Source of the DNA: Cohaesibacter marisflavi
Lineage (GTDB): Bacteria; Pseudomonadota; Alphaproteobacteria; Rhizobiales; Cohaesibacteraceae
Direction of reading: 5' to 3'
DNA: 64,000 bases
NCBI RefSeq assembly: GCF_900115225.1
Contig: NZ_FOVR01000006.1
Span: 62,001 to 126,000, forward strand
The notes under the pieces were generated by a model, which saw nothing but the letters and a program-made list of their open reading frames with translations, was not told where the DNA came from and did not search any database. A program made the position numbers and the translations under genes. Every line of letters begins with the position of its first letter. Positions within the stretch are counted from its first letter, which is position 1. Shown here one piece after another: positions 28,569-36,558 of the stretch.

Positions 28569-29609
28569 TTATCCGACAGTTTTTCTATAGACGTCGTCCA
28601 GACAATGGACGGTCTGCTGCAAGTCGAATTTCTGGACCTGTTGAGCCCCAAGAGCCGCAAAATGCGCGTGCTCGTCGGCCATTTTCATCAAACAAGCGGC
28701 AATCTCCTCAACATCGAGACTTTCAAGGAAGATACCTGCCTTACCGATGGTTTCTGGCAAGGCCCCATTCGCCGTGGAAACCACCCCGGCCCCGGCGGCG
28801 AAAGATTCAATGGCGACGAGGCAAAAGCTCTCACGCTCCGAGCAGATAAGCGATATTTTTGCCTCCTGCAAACGTTGCTTTATGGTTTCATGGGGCAATC
28901 CATCCAGCAAGGTGAGACGCTCACTGCCTGCAACGGCCCGCTTCACTTTTGCCACATATTCATCAGACCCGCTAAACCCACCGACCAGACAGCCCGACCA
29001 ATCAGGCCGCTGCGCGACAAATTGCGCCATCGCCTCAGCCGCTGGAAGCGCATTCTTCTGTGGCTCGATGCGACCGATAAAAAGGATCTCGTTTTTCTTA
29101 CCCTTATCCGCGTGCCAGAGCGAACAATCGATCCCGTTAAAGACCGTATAGAGCGGCGTCTTGATGGCTGGATATCGCTCCAGAAAGCTCGTCCGGCACG
29201 TGTCTGATACGAAGATAAGCCCCTGCAAGGCTTCATAGCGCTTCTGATGACGCCACTTCTTAAACCAGGACAGCTTGCCACCATCTTCAAAATTATGCCG
29301 ATGAAGCATAACCGGAACGGGGCGAAAGAGCTTTGCAACATTTTGCGCCGTCGGTCCGTGCTGCTGGACCACGATCAGGTCTGGCTGAAACTCGGCAACG
29401 ATGGCTTGCAGCTGCCGCAGCTTTTGCTTGCGGCTGCCACTAAACAGCATCCTCAGCGCCACATCGTCAAAGGGCTTATCGATTTCGTCGCAGACCACCA
29501 GAATTTCATGCTCGCTTCTCACGCTCTGCTGATGAACGCACAGATCAATGGACGTGGCTCTGGCCGGTCCAAAATGCATGTTGCGTGGCAAATAATTCAA
29601 AACTTTCAT
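28569..29609 (-). CDS. Family 4 glycosyltransferase
   Basis: A 346-residue retaining GT-B enzyme. The C-terminal domain carries the family signature: EILFIGRIEPQKNALPAAEAM, a middle GGFSGSDEYVAKVKRAV, and the donor-binding ESFCLVAIESFAAGAGVVSTANGALPETIG with the E-x7-E motif (about 255-263). The N-terminal half binds the acceptor (VVQQHGPTAQNVAKLFRPVPVMLHRHNF). The frame opens at 29696, but MKVLNYLPRNMHFG at 29609 has GAGAG 7 nt upstream. It sits between the GT11 and GT2 genes in one operon. Donor is not predictable. Confidence 0.88.
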   Translation of the reverse strand: MKVLNYLPRNMHFGPARATSIDLCVHQQSVRSEHEILVVCDEIDKPFDDVALRMLFSGSRKQKLRQLQAIVAEFQPDLIVVQQHGPTAQNVAKLFRPVPVMLHRHNFEDGGKLSWFKKWRHQKRYEALQGLIFVSDTCRTSFLERYPAIKTPLYTVFNGIDCSLWHADKGKKNEILFIGRIEPQKNALPAAEAMAQFVAQRPDWSGCLVGGFSGSDEYVAKVKRAVAGSERLTLLDGLPHETIKQRLQEAKISLICSERESFCLVAIESFAAGAGVVSTANGALPETIGKAGIFLESLDVEEIAACLMKMADEHAHFAALGAQQVQKFDLQQTVHCLDDVYRKTVG

Positions 29610-29680
29610 CGAAACGCTCTCATGAGATAGTCTTTTTTCGCTATGTGGCGAGCATATAGAAGCCCGTTGCAAAGGGCACG

Positions 29681-30580
29681 TCAGATCGTCAGCCACCCCT
29701 CAGGGAACAGATCTGCCACAGATCGGCGTTTCAAGGCCTCGGGCGAGAACCAGTTTTTCGGAGCCAAAACCTGCTTGTCACCACTCTGGTTGAGCATAGC
29801 CCCCCACCAGCTGAAGCTGCTATTGGCAATAATATTGTGACGGCAACAGCTCATCAGTGCCAGATCTTGCTGTTGGTTGTTACCCTCAATGAAGAGCGTT
29901 CGATCCCAGTGGGACAGCATGTCCTTTGCCGCCTCCGGAGCATCGGAAAAAATGCAATAAAGATCCGGTTGGTGATCCCGCTCCAACTGCTCTCGTGCCC
30001 GATCATAATAGTCCGCTTCAACAATACCATGAACGGCCAAAGCCTCGGGGTTTTTCAAGAAATCCCCACGGCGAATATGAACACTGACCGTGTTATTGCC
30101 CGTCAATTGAGAAACCAAAGCCGGATCACACGTCTCAAGAATGGGCTGCAACTTTATAATCTCGGCCAGCTGATCGACAAGGGATGCAAAATAGCGCGGG
30201 CTCTGCCAATAGCCTGACAACAGAATGCCCTTCGACAGATTTTCAAAGCCCGACCAATAGTGAAAATGCGGCTCGGTTACCGGCTTTAAAGGCCACAGAC
30301 CCAGCATCGTTCTGAAGTGATCGCCCAACCGGCGATCCTTCTTGCGGCGGGAACGACGCATCAGGGCATCGGGCAGCTCGATATAGTCAGGCTTTATGCC
30401 CACCAGCTCAAGCCCTGACTGATGCATAATGCCGCCATCCTGCGCACAGTACAAAGGGCAATCATGCTTGTGCGCCAGGGCCAGACCGGCCAGATATTGA
30501 AACAGGATATTTCCCAGCCCGCCCTGCAGCTTCGTTACGATGACCTTGTCCAGCTCCGGACTGTTAGACGTTGCTTGCAT
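29681..30580 (-). CDS. GT11 family alpha-1,2-fucosyltransferase (possible colitosyltransferase)
   Basis: A 299-residue GT-B enzyme. Bacterial GT11 members add L-fucose alpha-1,2 to galactose, and in colitose O-antigens related enzymes add colitose. Family motif I is VSVHIRRGDFLKNP (about 159-172), with the HxRRxD signature. The N-terminus VIVTKLQGGLGNILFQYLAGLALA and the C-terminal SNANSSFSWWGAMLN-like stretch (IIANSSFSWWGAML) complete the set. The frame is open to 30751 inside the upstream gene; MQATSNSPEL at 30580 starts 4 bp after the GT10 stop, so the two are coupled. Whether the donor is GDP-fucose or GDP-colitose cannot be read from sequence. Confidence 0.9.
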   Translation of the reverse strand: MQATSNSPELDKVIVTKLQGGLGNILFQYLAGLALAHKHDCPLYCAQDGGIMHQSGLELVGIKPDYIELPDALMRRSRRKKDRRLGDHFRTMLGLWPLKPVTEPHFHYWSGFENLSKGILLSGYWQSPRYFASLVDQLAEIIKLQPILETCDPALVSQLTGNNTVSVHIRRGDFLKNPEALAVHGIVEADYYDRAREQLERDHQPDLYCIFSDAPEAAKDMLSHWDRTLFIEGNNQQQDLALMSCCRHNIIANSSFSWWGAMLNQSGDKQVLAPKNWFSPEALKRRSVADLFPEGWLTI

Positions 30581-30584
30581 GGAG

Positions 30585-31616
30585 CTACTGCCTTTCGAAG
30601 AGGGAGAGATACATCTTGCGAGACACTGGGCGCAAAGGCTTGGGCACAGAGCAGAGCTTTTTCCATTTCGGCACGCGATTGGGGCAGAAAGAAAAGGCCC
30701 TTTCCAGCCTCTGAAAATCACCATCCCCCTGACGGGTTTCAATGGTCTCAATGACCCGGCTGCATAGAGAGAAGAAATTGTTCTGCTGCATTAGGCGCTG
30801 TTTGTTTTCCTTCATCGCCGCACCTGCCTTCATGGCAAGATCGCGATCAAGAATATCAAGGACTTTCGCAACCGCTTGCCTAGGCTTGGTGATATCGATA
30901 GAGGCAAAGCCTTCCGGGTTGAAATAATCACCCAGATTGGGGCTCCCGGCACTGATAGGAAAAACCCCGCCCAGAATAGGATCAGCCAGCTTTTCGGTCC
31001 ATCCATCTTTGAGCAGGTTATTCTCCAGCACCAGATGATAGCGATAGCCGTCGATGGCCTCCCTCTTGTCCGCGATAGGACGAAAACCACGGCCATACAG
31101 CGTAATCCGGTCGCCCAACGCCTCTTTCAGCATAGAGAGAAAGCGGATACGGCGGCTCTGGTTGATATTCATATTCTTGGTGGAACAGACGACCGACAGC
31201 TCGCCCTTATGCGGCACGGCTCTATCGGCGGCCAGCGCGTCCCATTGATAGGCCTCTTGGGGTCGTTCAAAATCGAGACCATACATCCAGGGCAAAGCCA
31301 CCTGAGACAAGATCGTCTGCCCATCAAACGACGGATTGTCATCAATGGAGACAACAGCCCCAAACTGATTCAGAAAGTCCGCCGAATAATATTTGATACT
31401 CTTGGGTTCGGTACGAAACAGAATCCGACGCTCCCTGGGCAAATCTGTTTCACATATCTTGTTGGGCTCATCATAGGCGACGAGCCAGTCGGCATGGTGC
31501 CGTCCATCGACCAGATCGAACTGATTGTCTCCCCATATCCCATCGCCCTTCGGCGTTTGACGGAAGAAAAACTCCAGATTGTTGTTGCTTGTCAGTTGGA
31601 CGATTTTTCTGGTCAC
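30585..31616 (-). CDS. GT10 family alpha-1,3/4-fucosyltransferase (possible colitosyltransferase)
   Basis: A 343-residue GT-B enzyme. The family signature is visible at about 193-222: YRYHLVLENNLLKDGWTEKL followed by ADPILGGVFPISAGSPNLGDYF, equivalent to the FxL/VxFENS...DYxTEK block of Lewis-type fucosyltransferases. SVVCSTKNMNINQSRRIRFL is the nucleotide-binding start of the C-terminal domain. GT10 enzymes transfer fucose to GlcNAc or Glc. Together with the coupled GT11 gene the pair could build a doubly substituted, Lewis-like unit. The ATG at 31616 is used. It follows manB by 88 bp in the same operon. Confidence 0.88.
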   Translation of the reverse strand: MTRKIVQLTSNNNLEFFFRQTPKGDGIWGDNQFDLVDGRHHADWLVAYDEPNKICETDLPRERRILFRTEPKSIKYYSADFLNQFGAVVSIDDNPSFDGQTILSQVALPWMYGLDFERPQEAYQWDALAADRAVPHKGELSVVCSTKNMNINQSRRIRFLSMLKEALGDRITLYGRGFRPIADKREAIDGYRYHLVLENNLLKDGWTEKLADPILGGVFPISAGSPNLGDYFNPEGFASIDITKPRQAVAKVLDILDRDLAMKAGAAMKENKQRLMQQNNFFSLCSRVIETIETRQGDGDFQRLERAFSFCPNRVPKWKKLCSVPKPLRPVSRKMYLSLFERQ

Positions 31617-31704
31617 CGGCTGGTTCTCTTGGTTAGTCCTGAAGGCTCCGCTTGATCATCAAGTCTGCGGCTTTAAATCAAATAATCGCAATACTTAGGC
31701 AAAA

Positions 31705-33120
31705 TCAGACAGTGAAATTTTTCAACAGCCCCAGCCCTTTTTGCAAAAGTGCCTTGGCTGCCGCTTCATTTTCCGCTTCCACATAGCAACGCATTTCAGG
31801 TGCATTGCCCGAGGGGCGGAAATGGACCATCTCGCCACTCTTTAGCAAAACACGCAGTCCATCAATGTCGCTTTTGGAAGCCACAGCGCCAATAGGCTCA
31901 AAGAATTGCGCAAGATTATCATCACTCTCGCGCAAAAATGTCATCAGGGCAGAGCCGCGCTCCTGCGCATAATTCTTGATCCGGTCAGCATCCGCATAAG
32001 GCAACGCATAGTCCGCAACAAGCTCGGACAGAGACTTGTTCGCGCTAAACGCGCTATGGAGCGTAGCAAGAATAGGCAGGAAACAATCCCGTGTGGGCAA
32101 AGCGGTAAGCGGATGTCCGTTCGGAGCAAAGGCAGTCGCCGTCAAATAGCCACCATTGGCTTCAAACCCGACGATATTGCATTTGCCTTGAGACAGGGCT
32201 TCCATCATGCCGGCGATGACAAAGGGCGAGCCAACCTTGGTACGCACCACTTCAAAAGCCCCGTTTTTCTCGATGCCGGAGTTGGACGTAATGGGCGTAA
32301 CCGCCACCTCAGCACCAAGAGAGCCCGAGGTAATGAGGCCGACAAGATCCCCCCGCAGCGGCAGGCCGGTTTCATCGGCCACCAAGGGCCGGTCTGCATC
32401 GCCATCAGCCGAGACAACAGCGTCAAGACCATGCTCCCGGGCCCAGCCTTGCAGCAGGGCAACAGTCTCGCTCGATACGGCTTCCGTATCGACCGGAATG
32501 AACGCATCAGACCACCCCAGAGGAACAACCTCTGCGCCATAATCCTCAAGGCAAGAAACCAGCATAGAGCGGCAAGTGGTGGAATGCTGATAGACACCAA
32601 TCTTTTTGCCCTTGAATGCCCCTTCTGGCAAAAGGCATGCAGCCCGCTGCAAAAAGGCAGAAATGGCTGCACCACCATCGCTTTCTGAAACGCCCTTTTC
32701 CTCGAGAACCGAACCGCTCAGCTTTTCGGCCCACGCAACAATCGCAAGCTCATCTTCCTTGGTAATCTCGCCAGAAGGCACATAGAATTTGATGCCATTG
32801 CGATCTGCCGGAATATGCGAGCCGGTAATCATCACCGAGGCAGCATTCTGCCCCATGGCAGAAAGGGCCAGCGCAGGGGTCGGCAGGATACCGCAATCAA
32901 TCGGCACAAAGCCGCAAGACTTGATGGCTCCGAAGCACAGCGCTGCAATCTCCGGGCTGGATGGGCGCAGATCCTGCCCCACCAGAAGGACGTCCCCCTT
33001 TTGAGCAAGCCCTTTTTCTTCCAGAAAGCGGCAAAAAGCGGTCATATATAAAGCACTTGGAAGCCCCGTCAACTCGCTCGAAAGCCCGCGCAGACCACTT
33101 GTCCCAAATTTCACTTCCAT
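31705..33120 (-). CDS. manB: Phosphomannomutase (ManB/CpsG-like)
   Basis: A 471-residue alpha-D-phosphohexomutase interconverting mannose-6-phosphate and mannose-1-phosphate. FGTSGLRG opens domain 1. The phosphoserine loop is ITGSHIPADRNGIKFY (Ser in TGSH, about residue 97), somewhat unlike the usual TASHNP. The metal loop DGDADRPL (about 241-248) and the C-terminal phosphate-binding RPSGNAPEMRCYVEAE complete the active site. Phosphoglucosamine mutase is a possible alternative, but the position directly after manC supports phosphomannomutase. It supplies mannose-1-phosphate for GDP-mannose. A 106-bp gap separates it from manC. Confidence 0.9.
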   Translation of the reverse strand: MEVKFGTSGLRGLSSELTGLPSALYMTAFCRFLEEKGLAQKGDVLLVGQDLRPSSPEIAALCFGAIKSCGFVPIDCGILPTPALALSAMGQNAASVMITGSHIPADRNGIKFYVPSGEITKEDELAIVAWAEKLSGSVLEEKGVSESDGGAAISAFLQRAACLLPEGAFKGKKIGVYQHSTTCRSMLVSCLEDYGAEVVPLGWSDAFIPVDTEAVSSETVALLQGWAREHGLDAVVSADGDADRPLVADETGLPLRGDLVGLITSGSLGAEVAVTPITSNSGIEKNGAFEVVRTKVGSPFVIAGMMEALSQGKCNIVGFEANGGYLTATAFAPNGHPLTALPTRDCFLPILATLHSAFSANKSLSELVADYALPYADADRIKNYAQERGSALMTFLRESDDNLAQFFEPIGAVASKSDIDGLRVLLKSGEMVHFRPSGNAPEMRCYVEAENEAAAKALLQKGLGLLKNFTV

Positions 33121-33226
33121 AATTTCATTCCAAATGCCTGAGAGATACGGCTTGAAGGATCAATTATCCCTACTCTTATGGTCTGGCAAGATCGGCACAC
33201 CAACCGCCATAGCTCGGAGCGATACC

Positions 33227-34648
33227 CTAATCTCTTGAATAGATATCCTCATAGCGAACGATATCATCTTCGCCAAGATAAGAACCCGTTTGCACTTCGA
33301 TTAGCACCATATGCACCTTGCCCGGATTTTCCAGACGGTGGGTTTCTCCAAGGGGAATATAAACCGACTGATTCTCCGTCAGCAGCTTAGACTCTGCTCC
33401 GATGGTAACCTTGGCGGTTCCTTCGACCACAATCCAATGCTCGGCCCGATGATGATGCGATTGCAAGGACAGGGCCGCGCCGGGTTTGACTACGATGCGC
33501 TTCACCTGAAAACGCCCGCCGACAACAAGACTTTCAAACCAGCCCCATGGGCGATGATCCAGCGGGAAAGCCTCGGCCTGCCGCACCTTTTTCTCTTTGA
33601 GAGCATCAACGGCCTTGCGGATGTCCTGCGTTCGGCTTGCATCAGCAATGAGAACGGCATCCGGCATCGCGACAGCCAGCACATTATTCAGCCCGACGCC
33701 AACAATCTCCAGCCCTTCAGCCTCGGAGCGGAGCAGCGAGTTGGAGCAGTCAATAGAGGTCGCATTGCCAGAAAGCGCCACGCCCTTGTCGTCCCGTTCG
33801 CTTTCCTTCCAGACGGCCCCCCAGTCGCCAAGATCAGACCAACCAGCAGAAAAAGGCACCACGGCCAGATTATCCGCCCGCTCCATCACCGCATAGTCAA
33901 TCGAGATATCTTCCGCTTTGGCCCAGCTTTCCGGCTCCAGACGCAGAAAGCCCAGATCAGGCACAGCCTTGCGCACGGAATGTTCGATTGGCTCCATCAG
34001 ATTGGGAGCATGCTTTTTGAACGCCTCGATGATCGCCTTGGCGGAGAACAGAAAAATGCCCGCATTCCAGAGGAACTTCCCTGACGCAACCATTTTCTCC
34101 GCGTCCGGTAGATCCGGCTTCTCGACAAAGCGTTCAAGGCTCATAGCCCGCGCCTTGTCAGCCCCCAGACAGTCGGAAAGCTCCAGATAGCCATAGCCTG
34201 TTTCCGGATGGGTTGGCTCAATACCAAAGGTAACAAGTTTGCCTTCCTTGGCTGCAGCTTCGCCAATCTTGACCACGGCGCGGAAGGCATCTGCATTCGG
34301 AACCACATGATCCGAAGGCGCCACCAGCATGAGGGCATCGGGGTCTTTCTCTGCCAGATAGAGCGCCGCCGCCAAAACCGCCGGGGCCGTGTTGCGTCGA
34401 TCCGGCTCGATCAGAATCGCCCCCGGATCGATGCCGACCTCGAGAAGCTGCTCCGGCACAATGAAACGGAAGTCGGCGTTGGTCACGATAACCGGTTCAT
34501 TATATCCCTCTCCGGACAACCGCTTGGCAGAGGCCTGAAACAGGGTCTCTTCACCAATCAGAGGCACAAACTGCTTGGGATAGCTTTTGCGAGAAAGAGG
34601 CCAAAGGCGCGTACCAGACCCACCACATAAAAGAACCGGAGTAATCAT
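33227..34648 (-). CDS. manC: Mannose-1-phosphate guanylyltransferase / mannose-6-phosphate isomerase
   Basis: A 473-residue bifunctional enzyme making GDP-mannose. The N-terminal pyrophosphorylase signature is LLCGGSGTRLWPLSRKSYPKQF (residues 7-28), with RRNTAPA and FVEKPD further on. The C-terminal type II isomerase is a cupin: HRPWGWFESLVVGGRFQVKRIVVKPGAALSLQSHHHRAEHWIVVEGTAKV with the metal-binding QSHHHRAEHW. The frame is open to 34816, but MITPVLLCGG at 34648 is the family start. It is the first gene of the manC-manB-GT10-GT11-GT4-GT2-acetyltransferase operon. Its product feeds Gmd. Confidence 0.95.
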   Translation of the reverse strand: MITPVLLCGGSGTRLWPLSRKSYPKQFVPLIGEETLFQASAKRLSGEGYNEPVIVTNADFRFIVPEQLLEVGIDPGAILIEPDRRNTAPAVLAAALYLAEKDPDALMLVAPSDHVVPNADAFRAVVKIGEAAAKEGKLVTFGIEPTHPETGYGYLELSDCLGADKARAMSLERFVEKPDLPDAEKMVASGKFLWNAGIFLFSAKAIIEAFKKHAPNLMEPIEHSVRKAVPDLGFLRLEPESWAKAEDISIDYAVMERADNLAVVPFSAGWSDLGDWGAVWKESERDDKGVALSGNATSIDCSNSLLRSEAEGLEIVGVGLNNVLAVAMPDAVLIADASRTQDIRKAVDALKEKKVRQAEAFPLDHRPWGWFESLVVGGRFQVKRIVVKPGAALSLQSHHHRAEHWIVVEGTAKVTIGAESKLLTENQSVYIPLGETHRLENPGKVHMVLIEVQTGSYLGEDDIVRYEDIYSRD

Positions 34649-34819
34649 GACGTCTCGTATCCGTGCAAACAAATGAGAATATGAAAGTTCATGATCTATA
34701 AGCCAGCATGACCTCTGTAGCAAGGTGCCAGACTGGCTGAGGATGGTTTGAAAGAAGGACTGGGACAAATCGTCTCCGAGCGGGGAAAACCTCCCCACCA
34801 GCCAACCCGACACCACTTA

Positions 34820-35743
34820 TCAGACCGCCGATCCGGCCACTCCATCTGGCGCAGATATGGCAGCAACAGCCTCCGCAACTTCCCTCTTCAGAATCGCAGC
34901 AAAATGCTGGGTCACAAGGCTCGGCGCACGACTGGAATAATGCAGAACCACCCCAAGAGACGGCAAATCTGGCAAGCCATAGTCTGCGCAGGAAAGCGGA
35001 TGCACATTGGCCGGCCGGCCGATCTCGCTTCGCAGTGCGATCCCCAGCCCCGCTTCGGTTGCCGCCCAGAGGCCTGCAAGACTGGGGCTTTCAAAGGCAA
35101 TCCGCCAAGCGGAGGCCTGTCTGTCGAGACAGTCGCACGCGATGACACGCATCTGACATGGCATTTCCAACGCAACCAACGGCACGAAAGAGGCGGCATT
35201 CTGCTTTAAAAGAAGCGCGCCAATGTCACTGGCCAGCCAACGAAGCCGAATATCGGCGAGCTTTTCCGCATTGTCCCCCGATCCACCATCACTCCAGGCC
35301 AGAGCGAGATCAAGCTGTCCGTTGGCAACCTTTTCGCGCAATTCCTTGTTGCGGGCAATGCGCCCCTCGATGCGAACCTTGGGGTGCGTCCGCGCAAACT
35401 GATTAAGGATGGAGGGAAGCAGCCGTTCGCCGAAATCTTCCTGCAGGCCCACCCGAACCCAGCCTTCCAGATCGGGGTCGAACAAGGCGCTGATGGCTTC
35501 ATCATTCAGCTCGATCAACCTGCGCCCGTAGGATAATAGCTGTTCACCCGTATCGGTCAGGGCAAGACCCCGCCCAGACTTTTGGGTCAAGGGGCTGCCG
35601 ATCTGGCTTTCCAGCTTTTTAAGTTGCGCACTGACCGCAGAAGTAGAACGCCCCAGACGATCCGCCGCAAGTGCAAATGAGCCCGCCTCAATGCCCGTCA
35701 CGAATGTGCGCAGGGCGGCCATATCCAGATTGATTTTCCGCAT
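34820..35743 (-). CDS. LysR family transcriptional regulator
   Basis: A 307-residue regulator. The winged helix-turn-helix covers about residues 1-62 (MAALRTFVTGIEAGSFALAADRLGRSTSAVSAQLKKLESQIGSPL), followed by a substrate-binding effector domain to about residue 300. MRKINLDMAAL at 35743 is taken; an ATG two codons earlier (35749) is equally possible. It is divergent from the DUF4865 gene with about 170 bp between starts, and LysR regulators often control the gene divergent from them. The inducer is unknown. Confidence 0.9.
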   Translation of the reverse strand: MRKINLDMAALRTFVTGIEAGSFALAADRLGRSTSAVSAQLKKLESQIGSPLTQKSGRGLALTDTGEQLLSYGRRLIELNDEAISALFDPDLEGWVRVGLQEDFGERLLPSILNQFARTHPKVRIEGRIARNKELREKVANGQLDLALAWSDGGSGDNAEKLADIRLRWLASDIGALLLKQNAASFVPLVALEMPCQMRVIACDCLDRQASAWRIAFESPSLAGLWAATEAGLGIALRSEIGRPANVHPLSCADYGLPDLPSLGVVLHYSSRAPSLVTQHFAAILKREVAEAVAAISAPDGVAGSAV

Positions 35744-35914
35744 CACCATCCCGTTTTTCAGGATTATCACTCAAAAACTATGTGATTTTCAGCACAATCA
35801 TGATGCGATAGACAAGAGATGTCAATCAGCATCACCAAGATGGATAAGATGAAAACGCGATATATGCGCGGTCCATTCGGTGCCTTGGACCCACCCTAGA
35901 TACGGAGCATTTCA

Positions 35915-36469
35915 ATGATCGCAATGCAATATAGCTTCACCTTGCCTGCCGACTACGACATGACGCGCATTGATGAGCGAATAAAGAGCAAAGGCCATTT
36001 GCTCAACGGATTTCCGCATCTCAAATGCAAGGCCTATCTGTCTGCCAAGCGGCAGGATGAGGCCTATAGCAGTCAGCACAATCTCTATGCACCATTCTAT
36101 ATTTGGGATGACGCCGAAGGGGCAAGCGCATTTCTTGCCAGTCAGGGCTTTGAAGCGCTTAAAGACAGTTTCGGCAGGCCCGACATCGAAATCTGGCTTC
36201 CCCTTGCTCATTGCGTAACCGATGATGTGGCGAAAAGCCAGTTCGCCACACGCCACATAGCTCCCATAGCACCGCAAACCAGCCTTGCCGATCTACGCAA
36301 AGACATGGAGGAAGCTGTCAGCACCGCTATCAAACGAGGGGCAACGGCGGCCTTTGCTGGCTTTGACCCTCATACATGGCGCCAGATCTACTTTGAGATG
36401 GGGCAGCACCTTCCAGTTCAGCGTGATGAGAGGACGCAAATCTATCGCGTCGGCTATATTGCGCAGTAA
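35915..36469 (+). CDS. DUF4865 family protein
   Basis: A 184-residue protein of the DUF4865 family, which has no established function. The family pattern MIAMQYSFTLPADYDMTRIDERIKSKGHLLNGFPHLKCKAYL at the N-terminus and NLYAPFYIWDDAEGASAFLASQGFEALKDSFGRP in the middle is clear, in the style of a dimeric alpha-beta-barrel fold. The ATG at 35915 has GGAG 7 nt upstream (35903-35906); a second in-frame ATG lies three codons down. It is divergent from a LysR gene, the arrangement often seen for this family, so it is likely a regulated target. A terminator follows it. Confidence 0.85.
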   Translation: MIAMQYSFTLPADYDMTRIDERIKSKGHLLNGFPHLKCKAYLSAKRQDEAYSSQHNLYAPFYIWDDAEGASAFLASQGFEALKDSFGRPDIEIWLPLAHCVTDDVAKSQFATRHIAPIAPQTSLADLRKDMEEAVSTAIKRGATAAFAGFDPHTWRQIYFEMGQHLPVQRDERTQIYRVGYIAQ

Positions 36470-36494
36470 GCCCCCCCTGTGAGGAACCGACAAC

Positions 36495-36530
36495 AAAGCC
36501 CCGCGCGATTTCCGCGCGAGGCTTTCTTTT
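36495..36530. terminator. Bidirectional intrinsic terminator between DUF4865 and amidohydrolase genes
   Basis: The stem AAAGCC-CGCGCG / CGCGCG-GGCTTT has a short loop (about 36507-36512) and an A tract on one side and TTTCTTTT on the other. It separates two convergent genes. Confidence 0.85.
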
Positions 36531-36558
36531 CATGGTTGGTAAAACTCCACAAAAAGAA

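Noticed and set aside
34649-34816. N-terminal extension of the ManC frame
   Set aside because: The extra residues do not match the family and MITPVLLCGGSG is the well-known start.
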